Assembly (NCBI RefSeq): GCF_022637555.1
Contig: NZ_CP093342.1
Coordinates: 558,001 to 622,000 of the forward strand
Length of the DNA stretch: 64,000 nt
DNA from: Microbacterium sp. H1-D42
GTDB lineage: Bacteria > Actinomycetota > Actinomycetes > Actinomycetales > Microbacteriaceae
Direction of reading: 5' to 3'
Below are positions 1 through 7,565 of this stretch, one piece after another. Position 1 is the stretch's first letter, and the number at the start of each line of letters is the position of its first letter. The notes below the pieces were generated by a model that was not told the origin of the DNA, did no database searches, and worked only from the letters and a program-made list of their open reading frames with translations. The position numbers were made by a program, and so were the translations under genes.

Positions 1-201
1 GTGCTGCCCAGTGAGGGAACCGCCGCTGGCAAGGACCTCGGCATCCTCAACGTCGCCACGAACATCCCGCAGGCGCTGAGCTCGGGAGTCGCGGCACTCA
101 TCATCACGTTCCTTGGCGGCTACCAGATGCTCTTCGTGTTCGCGATGGTCTTCGTCGTGCTCGCGGCGATCGCCATCGCACCGATCAAGGGCGTGCGCTG
201 A
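1..201 (+). CDS. MFS transporter, C-terminal fragment
   Basis: Only the last 66 residues are in the window; the reading frame is open at base 1, so the first GTG codon is unlikely to be the real start. The segment begins with a cytoplasmic loop rich in Gly and Ser (SEGTAAGKDLGILN), followed by two hydrophobic helices and a short basic tail. This is the usual end of a major facilitator superfamily sugar-type permease, in which the GKDLG loop precedes helix 11. It ends 52 bases before the carboxylesterase on the same strand and could share its transcript. The substrate cannot be read from this fragment; the neighbouring esterase and GH3 glycosidase suggest an acylated or glycosylated compound, which is inference. 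Confidence 0.7.
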   Translation: MLPSEGTAAGKDLGILNVATNIPQALSSGVAALIITFLGGYQMLFVFAMVFVVLAAIAIAPIKGVR

Positions 202-253
202 TCCGCGCAGAATGACCATCGGGAACTGAGCAGGACAAGGTAGGAAGAGAAGC

Positions 254-1741
254 ATGACGAAGACCGAGAAGACCACCGACTACGTCGAGGTGACCACGAC
301 CGCGGGTCGTGTGCGCGGCAGCTGGCGCCCGACCACCGGTGGCCACGGCAACCCGCAGTCGGCGGCGTTTCTCGGCATCCCGTTCGCCGAGGCGCCGGTG
401 GGTGAACTGCGGTTCGCCGCACCGGTGCCGAAGGCGCCGTGGGAGGGCGTGCGCGACGCGCTCGAGTTCGCCGCCACCGCGCAGCGGGGTGACCCCGGCG
501 TCACGCTGATCCCCGAGCCGAGCGTCGAGGGGGAGAGCACGCTGAACGTCAACGTGTTCTCGCCCTCGCCGCAGCGGGCATCCGACGCCGGCCTGCCGGT
601 GCTGGTGTGGATCCACGGCGGAGGGTACTTCGCCGGTTCTCCTGCCAGCCCCTGGTACGACGGACGCAACTTCAACCGCGACGACGTCGTGACGGTGACG
701 CTCTCGTACCGGCTCGGCTTCGACGGCTTCGGCTGGATCGACGGCGCTCCCTCCAACCGGGGCGTGCGCGACTGGCTGCTCGCCCTGGAATGGGTGCAGC
801 AGAACATTGCCGAATTCGGAGGCGACCCCGCACGGGTCACCATCGCCGGACAATCCGCCGGTGGCGGTGCGGTGCTCACGCTGCTCGGCATGGAGCAGGC
901 ACAGCACCTGTTCCACGGTGTGTACGCCGTCTCGGGTGCGCTCGCCGATGTCACCCCTGAGCGGTCGGAGGAGTTCGGGCGCAAGCTCGCAGCTTCGGCC
1001 GGTGTGCAGCCGACCATGGCCGGCTTCCGCTCGCTGTCCGAGGAGCGCGTGCTCGAGCTGCAGAAGAAGGCGACCGAGCTCGATCCTGCTGCCATGGAGA
1101 AGATGCTCGATGAGGGACTCGGTCTGGGGCCGACCATCGACGGCGATCTGATCCCGCGGTCGACACGCGAGTCTCTTCGCGCCGGGGTCGGCGCCGACAA
1201 GCCGCTGGTCATGGGCACCACCGATGATGAGTTCTCGATGGCGATGGGCGATGCGGCCAAGGTGCTGCGCTGGGTGCCGAAGGGCATGCTGCTCGGCAAG
1301 TTCGGCGTCGCGAAGGACCGTCGCAAGGCCTACCTCGCCGCGAACGCCGACGTCGTCGCCAAGGGCAAGGCGCGCCTCGCCGGCCGTGTGCTCACCGACC
1401 GGATGTTCCGCACCTCGGTGCTCAACATCGCCGGCGACCGCGGCGCCGCACCCACCTGGCTGTACCGCTTCTCTTGGCCGTCCGGCACCTTCGGCTTCGC
1501 CGAGCACTGCCTCGACGTGCCGTTCTTCTTCGACTGCCTCGACGGCCCGGCCATGGTGCCGCTCGCAGGGCCCAACCCGCCGCAGGAACTCGCTGACGAG
1601 GTGCACGGCGCGGCGGTGGCATTCATCAACAGCGGCGACCCCGGCTGGCCGCAGCTGGACGCCACCGGCGTCGCCCGAGTCTTCGACGTCCCGACGCGCG
1701 ACATGGTCGACGCGTACGCGTCCGTCAAGGCGCTGCTGTGA
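254..1741 (+). CDS. Type B carboxylesterase
   Basis: A 495-residue alpha/beta hydrolase of the carboxylesterase type B family, close to the family's usual length. Visible landmarks are the oxyanion-hole motif HGGGYFAGS near residue 120, the nucleophile elbow GQSAGGG with the catalytic Ser at about 201, an acidic residue in TTDDEF near 326 and the catalytic His in FAEHCLD near 418. It hydrolyses carboxylic esters; the natural substrate is unknown. There is no signal peptide, so it should be cytoplasmic. The ATG has a good ribosome site, AGGAAGAG, five bases upstream. Its stop overlaps the GTG start of the next gene by four bases, implying translational coupling. Family call is secure, substrate is not. 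Confidence 0.9.
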   Translation: MTKTEKTTDYVEVTTTAGRVRGSWRPTTGGHGNPQSAAFLGIPFAEAPVGELRFAAPVPKAPWEGVRDALEFAATAQRGDPGVTLIPEPSVEGESTLNVNVFSPSPQRASDAGLPVLVWIHGGGYFAGSPASPWYDGRNFNRDDVVTVTLSYRLGFDGFGWIDGAPSNRGVRDWLLALEWVQQNIAEFGGDPARVTIAGQSAGGGAVLTLLGMEQAQHLFHGVYAVSGALADVTPERSEEFGRKLAASAGVQPTMAGFRSLSEERVLELQKKATELDPAAMEKMLDEGLGLGPTIDGDLIPRSTRESLRAGVGADKPLVMGTTDDEFSMAMGDAAKVLRWVPKGMLLGKFGVAKDRRKAYLAANADVVAKGKARLAGRVLTDRMFRTSVLNIAGDRGAAPTWLYRFSWPSGTFGFAEHCLDVPFFFDCLDGPAMVPLAGPNPPQELADEVHGAAVAFINSGDPGWPQLDATGVARVFDVPTRDMVDAYASVKALL

Positions 1742-2475
1742 GTGGCGTGCAGACCCCACCGCGCAATCGCACCCTGCTGTGGGTGGGTCTCGGTCTGCTG
1801 CTGATCCTCGTGCTGCAGGGAGCTGCGATCCTCGCAGCCCCCGAAGCCCCTTGGACCCAGGCGCTCGATGACGCCTGGCGGGCAGCCGTCGGCGCCGGAC
1901 CGGATGATGCCGTGGCCACAGGTCCGATCGCCATGCTGTTCCAGGAGATCGGCGCGATCCCAGGGTTCGCGCTGATGATGCTGATCCTGCCCGCCGCCCT
2001 CGCGATCGTGGGGCGGTGGCGCTCGATGCTCTTCGTCATCGCCGCACAGCTCGCAGGCCCTGGACTCGTCTCGCAGCTGGCGAAGAACATCGTCGACCGT
2101 CCCCGTCCGGCAGAGGACGCTGCGGCAGGACTGTTCGGCCCACTCGTCATGGTCGATCACGGTTCGTTCCCCTCGGGGCACTCCATGAGCATGGGCGTGA
2201 TCATCGTCACGATCTTCGCGCTGATCCCGCCGACCCGCCGCACCTGGCGCATCGTCTGGGCCGTCATCTCGGTGCTGCTCACGATGGGGATGATCTGGCA
2301 GCGCACCCTGATCAACGCCCACTGGTTCAGCGACACCGTCGTCGGCATCCTCGCCGGCATGGGCGTCGCCCTCGTGCTGTGGTGGGCGTTCTGGCCCTGG
2401 CTGAACCGCGACTACGGGCGCCGCCCGTGGTTCCTGAAGCCGGTGCAGGCACCGGCGACAGCATCCGCCGCCTGA
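1738..2475 (+). CDS. PAP2 family phosphatase, membrane
   Basis: A 245-residue integral membrane protein with the three-part phosphatidic acid phosphatase type 2 signature: KNIVDRPRP at about 116-124, PSGH at about 145-148 and HWFSD near 196. These supply the Lys/Arg phosphate clamp, the acid His and the nucleophile His. About five or six hydrophobic helices surround them, as in undecaprenyl-diphosphate or lipid phosphatases. It starts with GTG inside the stop of the esterase (GTGA overlap), so the two genes are co-translated. A role in lipid phosphate or undecaprenyl phosphate recycling is the family norm; why it sits between an esterase and a glycosidase is not clear. Confidence 0.88.
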   Translation: MSGVQTPPRNRTLLWVGLGLLLILVLQGAAILAAPEAPWTQALDDAWRAAVGAGPDDAVATGPIAMLFQEIGAIPGFALMMLILPAALAIVGRWRSMLFVIAAQLAGPGLVSQLAKNIVDRPRPAEDAAAGLFGPLVMVDHGSFPSGHSMSMGVIIVTIFALIPPTRRTWRIVWAVISVLLTMGMIWQRTLINAHWFSDTVVGILAGMGVALVLWWAFWPWLNRDYGRRPWFLKPVQAPATASAA

Positions 2476-2529
2476 CAGACGCGACCACCGCAAAACCGCA
2501 CCACATTCGATTCACCCAGGAAAGAGCTC

Positions 2530-4773
2530 ATGACCGAGAAGATCGCCGAAACCCTCGCAGCCCTCACCACCGAGCAGAAGGCGTCGCTGACCAGCGGCGC
2601 GGACTTCTGGACGACGAAGGCGGTCGGTGACGTCCCCTCGGTCATGCTCACAGACGGACCGCACGGGCTGCGCAAGCAGGCCGGCGACAGTGACCACCTC
2701 GGACTGAACGACAGCGTGCCGGCCACCTGCTTCCCGCCCGCGGCGGCGATCGGCTCGACGTTCGATCCCGCGCTCGCCGAGCGCATCGGCACCGCGCTGG
2801 GTGTGGAGTCCGCGATCGAGGACGTCGCCGTCATCCTCGGCCCCGGCATCAACCTGAAGCGCTCGCCGCTGTGCGGACGCAACTTCGAGTACATGTCGGA
2901 GGACCCGATCCTCTCCGGCGTCATGGGCGCAGGGCTCGTCCGCGGCATCCAGTCGCAGGGGGTCGGCGCATCGCTGAAGCACTTCGCGGCGAACAACCAG
3001 GAGGACGACCGCATGCGCGTGTCGGCCGACATCGACCCGCGTCCGCTGCGCGAGCTCTACCTGCGCAGCTTCGAGCGGGTCGTCAAGGACGCCCAGCCGT
3101 GGACCGTGATGTGCTCGTACAACCGCATCAACGGCGTGTACGCCTCGGAGGACCCGTGGCTGCTCACGCAGGTGCTGCGCGACGACTGGGGCTTCGAGGG
3201 TCTCGTCGTCTCGGACTGGGGCGCCGTCAACGACCGCGTCGCTGGCCTCGTCGCCGGGCTCGATCTCGAGATGCCGGGTGGCGGCGGAGAGACGGATGCT
3301 GAGATCGTCGCAGCTGTCTCGTCGGGCGCCCTGGCTGAGAGCGTGCTCGATGTGGCCGCCGGCCGCGCGGTCGATCTGGTGCGCAAGGCGCAGGCGCGCC
3401 CCTCCGTGACCGGACCGCTCGACGTCGACGCGCACCACGCGCTGGCCCGCGAGGCCGCAGCGCGCTCGATCGTGCTGCTCAAGAACGACGGCGTCCTGCC
3501 GCTGGCAACAGATGCGAAACTCGCCGTGATCGGCGAGTTCGCCCGCACGCCGCGCTTCCAGGGCGGCGGTTCGTCGCACATCAACCCGACCCGCGTCGAC
3601 ACCGCACTCGACGCCTTCCGCGAGATCGCGGGGGAGCGGGTCGCGTTCGCGGCCGGTTTCGCCTTCGACGGTGCGGATGCGCAGGCGCTCCGCGCAGAGG
3701 CTGCGGCCGTGGCATCCGCTGCCGACGTCGCGGTCGTCTTCCTCGGCCTCACCGAAGCGGAGGAGTCGGAGGGCTTCGACCGCACGCACATCGACCTGCC
3801 CGTCGTGCAGCTCGAGCTGTTGGATGCTGTCATCGCTGCCAACCCGAACGTCGTCGTCGTGCTCTCGAACGGCGCCGTCGTCGCGCTGCCGTTCGCCGAC
3901 CGCGTGCCGGCGATCGCCGAGGCGTGGCTGCTCGGCCAGGCCGGCGGATCGGCGACGGTCGACGTGCTCACCGGTGCCGTGAACCCGTCGGCGCGTCTGG
4001 CCGAGACCATCCCGCGGCGCCTCGAGGACACCCCGGCGTACGGCTCGTTCCCCGGCTCGTTCGGGCACGTCCGCTACGGCGAGGGGCTGTTCGTCGGCTA
4101 CCGCTGGTACGACCAGCGCAACATGGCCGTCACCTACCCGTTCGGGCACGGACTGTCGTACACGTCGTTCGAGTACGGCGCGCCCGTGGCATCCGTTCTT
4201 GAGACCGGTGATGTCAGCGTGCGCGTGCCCGTGACCAACACCGGCGACCGCGACGGCCGCGAGGTCGTGCAGGTCTACGTCGGACGCGCCGAGTCCGCCG
4301 TCGAGCGGGCTCCGCGCGAGTTGAAGGCCTTCGCGTCGGTCGAGATCGCCGCCGGGGCTTCGGAGGACGTCAAGCTCACGGTGCGCCGGGAGGACCTGGC
4401 GTACTGGGACATCCGCGTCGACCGCTGGATCGTCGAGGGCGGTGCGTACCTCGTCGAGATCGGCGCCTCGAGCCGCGATCTGCGGGGCAGTGCGAGCGTC
4501 GATGTCGCCGGCGACGAGGTGCGGATGCCCTTGACGATGAACTCGTCGGTGGGCGAGCTGCTCGCGCACCCGGTAGTCGGGCCGATCGTCCAGGCGCAGC
4601 TGGCGGGCGTGCAGGAGCTCTCGGACGGTGCGGCGGATGCCGGCATCATGAGCGACGACAACATGGCGAAGATGATGGCGTCGTTCCCGATCGGACGCCT
4701 GGCCGGCTTCCCCGGCATGGGCGTCAACCGCGCGCAGGTCGCGCAGCTGATCGCCCTCGGCAACGCCGACTGA
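2530..4773 (+). CDS. Glycoside hydrolase family 3 beta-glucosidase
   Basis: A 747-residue GH3 enzyme with the full bacterial beta-glucosidase layout: N-terminal TIM-like barrel (about 1-290) with the substrate loop LTDGPHGLRKQ, the nucleophile in VVSDWGAV (Asp about 229), the C-terminal alpha/beta sandwich (about 300-520) with FQGGGSSHINP, and a fibronectin-III-like tail (about 550-650). It should cleave terminal beta-glucosyl or related residues. There is no signal peptide, so it acts on imported glycosides. A ribosome site AGGAAAGAG precedes the ATG. The roughly 60 residues after the Fn3 domain, up to the end of the protein, are a helical extension of a kind found in several actinobacterial GH3 proteins. 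Exact sugar specificity cannot be inferred. Confidence 0.9.
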   Translation: MTEKIAETLAALTTEQKASLTSGADFWTTKAVGDVPSVMLTDGPHGLRKQAGDSDHLGLNDSVPATCFPPAAAIGSTFDPALAERIGTALGVESAIEDVAVILGPGINLKRSPLCGRNFEYMSEDPILSGVMGAGLVRGIQSQGVGASLKHFAANNQEDDRMRVSADIDPRPLRELYLRSFERVVKDAQPWTVMCSYNRINGVYASEDPWLLTQVLRDDWGFEGLVVSDWGAVNDRVAGLVAGLDLEMPGGGGETDAEIVAAVSSGALAESVLDVAAGRAVDLVRKAQARPSVTGPLDVDAHHALAREAAARSIVLLKNDGVLPLATDAKLAVIGEFARTPRFQGGGSSHINPTRVDTALDAFREIAGERVAFAAGFAFDGADAQALRAEAAAVASAADVAVVFLGLTEAEESEGFDRTHIDLPVVQLELLDAVIAANPNVVVVLSNGAVVALPFADRVPAIAEAWLLGQAGGSATVDVLTGAVNPSARLAETIPRRLEDTPAYGSFPGSFGHVRYGEGLFVGYRWYDQRNMAVTYPFGHGLSYTSFEYGAPVASVLETGDVSVRVPVTNTGDRDGREVVQVYVGRAESAVERAPRELKAFASVEIAAGASEDVKLTVRREDLAYWDIRVDRWIVEGGAYLVEIGASSRDLRGSASVDVAGDEVRMPLTMNSSVGELLAHPVVGPIVQAQLAGVQELSDGAADAGIMSDDNMAKMMASFPIGRLAGFPGMGVNRAQVAQLIALGNAD

Positions 4774-4786
4774 CCCCCCCAGCCAC

Positions 4787-4850
4787 TTCGCGCAGCTTCC
4801 CCCCCGGCTTCGCGAAGTCGCCCGTGCGCTTCGCGAACTCGCTTCGCGAA
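4787..4850. repeat. Cluster of TTCGCGAA palindromes
   Basis: Just after the GH3 stop there are three perfect TTCGCGAA octamers, at 4809, 4830 and 4843, plus a half-match TTCGCG at 4787. The intervening bases are C-rich. The octamer is self-complementary and could be a protein-binding site or part of a termination structure. Nothing else is recognisable in this short gap. Confidence 0.5.
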
Positions 4851-4861
4851 CCGCTTCTCGT

Positions 4862-4918
4862 TCCCGTATGAGTTTCTGTCGCCTATCGCGCGATATGGCG
4901 ACAAAAACTCATACGGGA
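4862..4918. repeat. Long intergenic palindrome, copy 1
   Basis: An inverted repeat with 22-bp arms that differ at one position, starting TCCCGTATGAGTTTCTGTCG and ending with its complement. The 13-bp centre contains the perfect palindrome ATCGCGCGAT. It lies between the convergent ends of the GH3 gene and the DUF3237 gene. A second copy, nearly identical in its arms, is at 14460-14516, also between convergent genes. It has no U-tract, so it is not a textbook intrinsic terminator, but it would form a strong hairpin in either transcript. Confidence 0.85.
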
Positions 4919-4945
4919 GCGAAGGGTGGTCAGCTGATTCGGGGG

Positions 4946-5419
4946 TCAGCCGATCCGGTACGTGCGGTAGCTGACGGTCGCTGCCTGACGGCGGGCGGAT
5001 GCCAGGAACATCGAGCGCTGCAGATGAGCCAGCCTCGGGGCCGATGTCTCGATGTCGACCGTGGTGCGGAAGACGTACGCGGCGGGATCGACGTCCTCGC
5101 CCCGGCCCAGGCGCTCCAGCACCTCAGGTGACCCGGCGCGCAGCCCGGCGGCGTGCAGCAGCACCAGCTCTCCCGCGGACGTGCGCGCCGAGTAGCGTGC
5201 GTCGATGCGGATCGTGCCGTCGGCGTCGATCAGCTGCCAGTCGGCGCCGCCCGGCAGGATCTCGGCTTCGATCTCGCCGGTCACTTCGCCGCCGAGGATC
5301 GGCACGACGCGTCGGATGCCAGCGCTCGTGGCGCCATGGTCCTCTGGCCGCCCCAGCTGCACGGCGACATCGAACGCGAACGTCAGCGTCGGCACCGGCA
5401 GGGAGTCGAAGTCGCTCAT
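4946..5419 (-). CDS. DUF3237 family protein
   Basis: A 157-residue protein with the DUF3237 fold signature: opening strands LTFAFDVAVQLGRP, the central GGEVTGEIEAEILPGGADWQ and IDARYSARTSAGELVLLHAAG, then a C-terminal half ending in YRTYRIG. The family is small beta-barrel proteins of unknown biochemical role, often beside oxidoreductases and hydrolases of aromatic or steroid catabolism. The ATG overlaps the stop of the upstream FAD monooxygenase by four bases (ATGA), so the two are coupled. It would be expressed from the TetR-controlled divergent promoter near 7.48 kb. Function remains unknown. Confidence 0.85.
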   Translation of the reverse strand: MSDFDSLPVPTLTFAFDVAVQLGRPEDHGATSAGIRRVVPILGGEVTGEIEAEILPGGADWQLIDADGTIRIDARYSARTSAGELVLLHAAGLRAGSPEVLERLGRGEDVDPAAYVFRTTVDIETSAPRLAHLQRSMFLASARRQAATVSYRTYRIG

Positions 5420-6711
5420 GATCCCGCGACGTCCGCCCCTGTTTCGGGCGTGCCCTGCCGCGTGGCGCTCAGGGACGCACGGTCGTTGAGCGTCGAGGGG
5501 TGGAAGCCGGCGGCGCGCTTGTAGCCGGTGGCGACCTCTTCCAGCTCGGCAGCCGGGATCACGTCGTGGATGTCGGCGAAGCCCTCTGGGGCGCGCTCTC
5601 GTGCCAGCTGCATCACCCGCTCTGGACCCGTGGCGCGGGTGGATGCCAGCAGCGCCGTCATCGCGGGGCGTCGAGCTTGTTCGTATGCCGCCAGAGCGCT
5701 GTCGACGTCGGGGGACGTGGCGAGGTGAAACGCCAGCGTGCGGGCATCCAGGATCGCCTGCGACCCGCCGTTGGATCCGTTCGGGTACATCGCGTGCGCG
5801 GCGTCGCCGAGCAGTGTCGTGCGGCCGAACGTCCACTGCGGCAGGGGGTCGCGGTCGACCATCGGGTACTCGAGGATCTCGTCGGCCGCGGCGATCACCG
5901 CCGGGACGTCGAGCCAGTCGTACCGCCAGTCGTCGAACAGCTCGGCGATCGGGGCCGGGTCCACGGTGCGGTTCCAGTCGGCATCCGCCGAGCCGACCCC
6001 GCGCCGCTCGGCGATGAAGTTCACGCGGATCGCACCCTCGTCAGCATCCGACTCCGCCCTGGCGAGCGGGTACGCGACGAACTTCTGCTCGGCATCGCCG
6101 GCCATGATCATCGTCTGCCCGTCGAGGAACTGCGGCACAGTGGCGACGCCGCGCCACAGCGTCAGGCCGCTCCACGGTGGGGGCCCCTCGTCGGGGTAGC
6201 GCAGTGCGCGTAGAGCGGAGTGGATGCCGTCGGCACCGATCACCAGGTCGGCCTCGACCTCGACGGAATCGCCGTCCGCGGTCTCGAAGCGGGCGATCTC
6301 GGTGCCGGCGTCGGCGGAGTGCACGTCGACCAGCCGGCTTCCGAGCCGGATCACCTCGCCGAGGCGCTCGGTGACGGCATCCGCCAGCGCAAGCTGCAGT
6401 CGGCCGCGATGCACCGACAGCTGCGGCCAGCGGTAACCGGCGTCCACGCCGCGCGGCTCGCTCCAGATCAGTTGTCCGTGGCGGTTCATGTAGCTGAGCG
6501 CGCGCGGGGCGACGCCCAGCTCGTGCATCCGATCGCCAAGACCCAGTTCCGTCAGTTCGCGGATCGCGTGCGGCAGCAGGTTCAGCCCGACGCCGAGGCC
6601 GCGGATCTCGCGGCTGCGCTCGTGGATCTCGATGTCGTCGAATCCGGCGGCGTGCAGGCTGAGCGCGGCGGCAAGGCCGCCGATGCCCGCGCCGACGATG
6701 ATGATCTTCAT
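5416..6711 (-). CDS. FAD-dependent monooxygenase (PhzS/aromatic hydroxylase type)
   Basis: A 431-residue class A flavoprotein monooxygenase. It has the N-terminal dinucleotide fold VGAGIGGLAAAL at about 5-16, the DG motif LVIGADGIHSALR near 157-169, and the GD motif LLGDAAHAMYPNGSNGGSQA near 300. The NGSNGGSQA form is typical of the PhzS-like and 3-hydroxybenzoate-hydroxylase-like branch. It should hydroxylate an aromatic ring using NAD(P)H and oxygen. It is followed by the overlapping DUF3237 gene and preceded by its likely TetR regulator on the same strand. With the divergent amidohydrolase and ABC importer it suggests breakdown of an imported aromatic amide or related compound, which is inference. 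Confidence 0.9.
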   Translation of the reverse strand: MKIIIVGAGIGGLAAALSLHAAGFDDIEIHERSREIRGLGVGLNLLPHAIRELTELGLGDRMHELGVAPRALSYMNRHGQLIWSEPRGVDAGYRWPQLSVHRGRLQLALADAVTERLGEVIRLGSRLVDVHSADAGTEIARFETADGDSVEVEADLVIGADGIHSALRALRYPDEGPPPWSGLTLWRGVATVPQFLDGQTMIMAGDAEQKFVAYPLARAESDADEGAIRVNFIAERRGVGSADADWNRTVDPAPIAELFDDWRYDWLDVPAVIAAADEILEYPMVDRDPLPQWTFGRTTLLGDAAHAMYPNGSNGGSQAILDARTLAFHLATSPDVDSALAAYEQARRPAMTALLASTRATGPERVMQLARERAPEGFADIHDVIPAAELEEVATGYKRAAGFHPSTLNDRASLSATRQGTPETGADVAGS

Positions 6712-6740
6712 TGATCGTCTCCAGGTGGTGGCAGGAAGGG

Positions 6741-7427
6741 TCAGGGTGCTGCGGTGCGCGCCGCGGATTCGATGATCACATCGACTCCCATCAGGAAGAG
6801 CTCGTCGTCCTGCAGGTCGGCGAGAGCGACGCTGTTGGCGGCGATCAGGGGGTACGCACGCGGATCGGCCAGCAGTGGTGAATCGAACCAGGCGTTGTTG
6901 TTGCCGTCGTTGTCGCCATCGTGACGCTCAGCGTGTCCGCGGGCGATGCCGGCGGACACGCTGAGCACGTGCGTGGCCATCAGTGCGTAGTGACGCACGA
7001 GCTCGCCGTCGCGGAGGCCTGCGCGGTGGAATGCATCGAGCATGAACTCGATGACGGCGAGCTCACCCGGGCCGTGCGTCGTGATCGACATCGCCTCGAC
7101 GGCGATCGCCGGATGCCGGGTGAACCACGAAAGCGTCGCCTTGGCGAGTGTGCGCAGCCGGTCGGCCCACTCCTCGACGGGCACGTCGACGTCGGCGGCT
7201 GCCCTGGCGTTCAGCTCGTCGAGCAGGGCGGCCATCAGTGCGTCCTTGCTGCGGAAGTGCCGGTAGATCGCGGTCGGGTCGGCGCCCAGCTGGTGGCCGA
7301 GTTCCCGCACCGAGATCGATGAGACGCCGGCCCGCGCGGCGAGCTCGAGCCCAGCCTCGATGATCCCTGCGCGGTCGAGTCGGACACGGGAGGACCCTCG
7401 TTCGGTTTCCACTGCGTTGGCCTTCAT
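6741..7427 (-). CDS. TetR/AcrR family transcriptional regulator
   Basis: A 228-residue TetR-type repressor. The N-terminal helix-turn-helix spans about residues 24-60, including the recognition segment LGHQLGADPTAIYRHFRSKD; the C-terminal part is a helical ligand and dimer domain. The predicted operator is the 33-bp perfect palindrome 50 bases upstream of its start, which sits in the promoter region shared with the divergent amidohydrolase operon. Autoregulation together with control of both arms of the locus is therefore likely. The inducer is unknown but presumably a substrate of the monooxygenase or amidohydrolase. Confidence 0.92.
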   Translation of the reverse strand: MKANAVETERGSSRVRLDRAGIIEAGLELAARAGVSSISVRELGHQLGADPTAIYRHFRSKDALMAALLDELNARAAADVDVPVEEWADRLRTLAKATLSWFTRHPAIAVEAMSITTHGPGELAVIEFMLDAFHRAGLRDGELVRHYALMATHVLSVSAGIARGHAERHDGDNDGNNNAWFDSPLLADPRAYPLIAANSVALADLQDDELFLMGVDVIIESAARTAAP

Positions 7428-7476
7428 CTCACCCCTTCGGTCGCTTCCATCGTGCCATGTGAGTCTGCGCCTTGAT

Positions 7477-7509
7477 CACATTGCTGTCAACACTGTTGAC
7501 AGCAATGTG
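7477..7509. promoter_or_regulatory. TetR operator palindrome
   Basis: A perfect inverted repeat: CACATTGCTGTCAAC, a 3-bp centre ACT, then GTTGACAGCAATGTG. It lies between the divergent tetR and amidohydrolase genes. Each arm contains TTGACA reading outward, so the operator carries the -35 box of both predicted promoters. Binding of a TetR dimer here would block both directions at once. Confidence 0.85.
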
Positions 7510-7525
7510 GACTGTCCCATACGTT
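7496..7525 (+). promoter_or_regulatory. Promoter of amidohydrolase/ABC operon
   Basis: TTGACA at 7496-7501 and TACGTT at 7520-7525 with an 18-bp spacer, pointing at the amidohydrolase gene. The -35 box is inside the right arm of the TetR palindrome. On the other strand TTGACA at 7490-7485 is followed 17 bases later by CAGACT, a weaker -10 for tetR. Confidence 0.6.
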
Positions 7526-7565
7526 TATGCGATCCACCACTTCGACGAGGAAGGAAACAAGACGA

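Noticed and set aside
1-201. GTG at base 1 as a true start of a 66-residue protein
   Set aside because: The sequence is the C-terminal end of a 12-helix transporter; the frame is simply cut by the window edge.
185-1759. A 524-codon open frame opposite the carboxylesterase
   Set aside because: It lies wholly over a gene with clear catalytic motifs, has low-complexity Arg/Gly/His composition and no recognisable domain; long antisense frames are expected in high-GC DNA.
2512-4569. A 685-codon open frame opposite the GH3 gene
   Set aside because: Shadow of the GH3 coding frame; no start signal, no domain, skewed composition.
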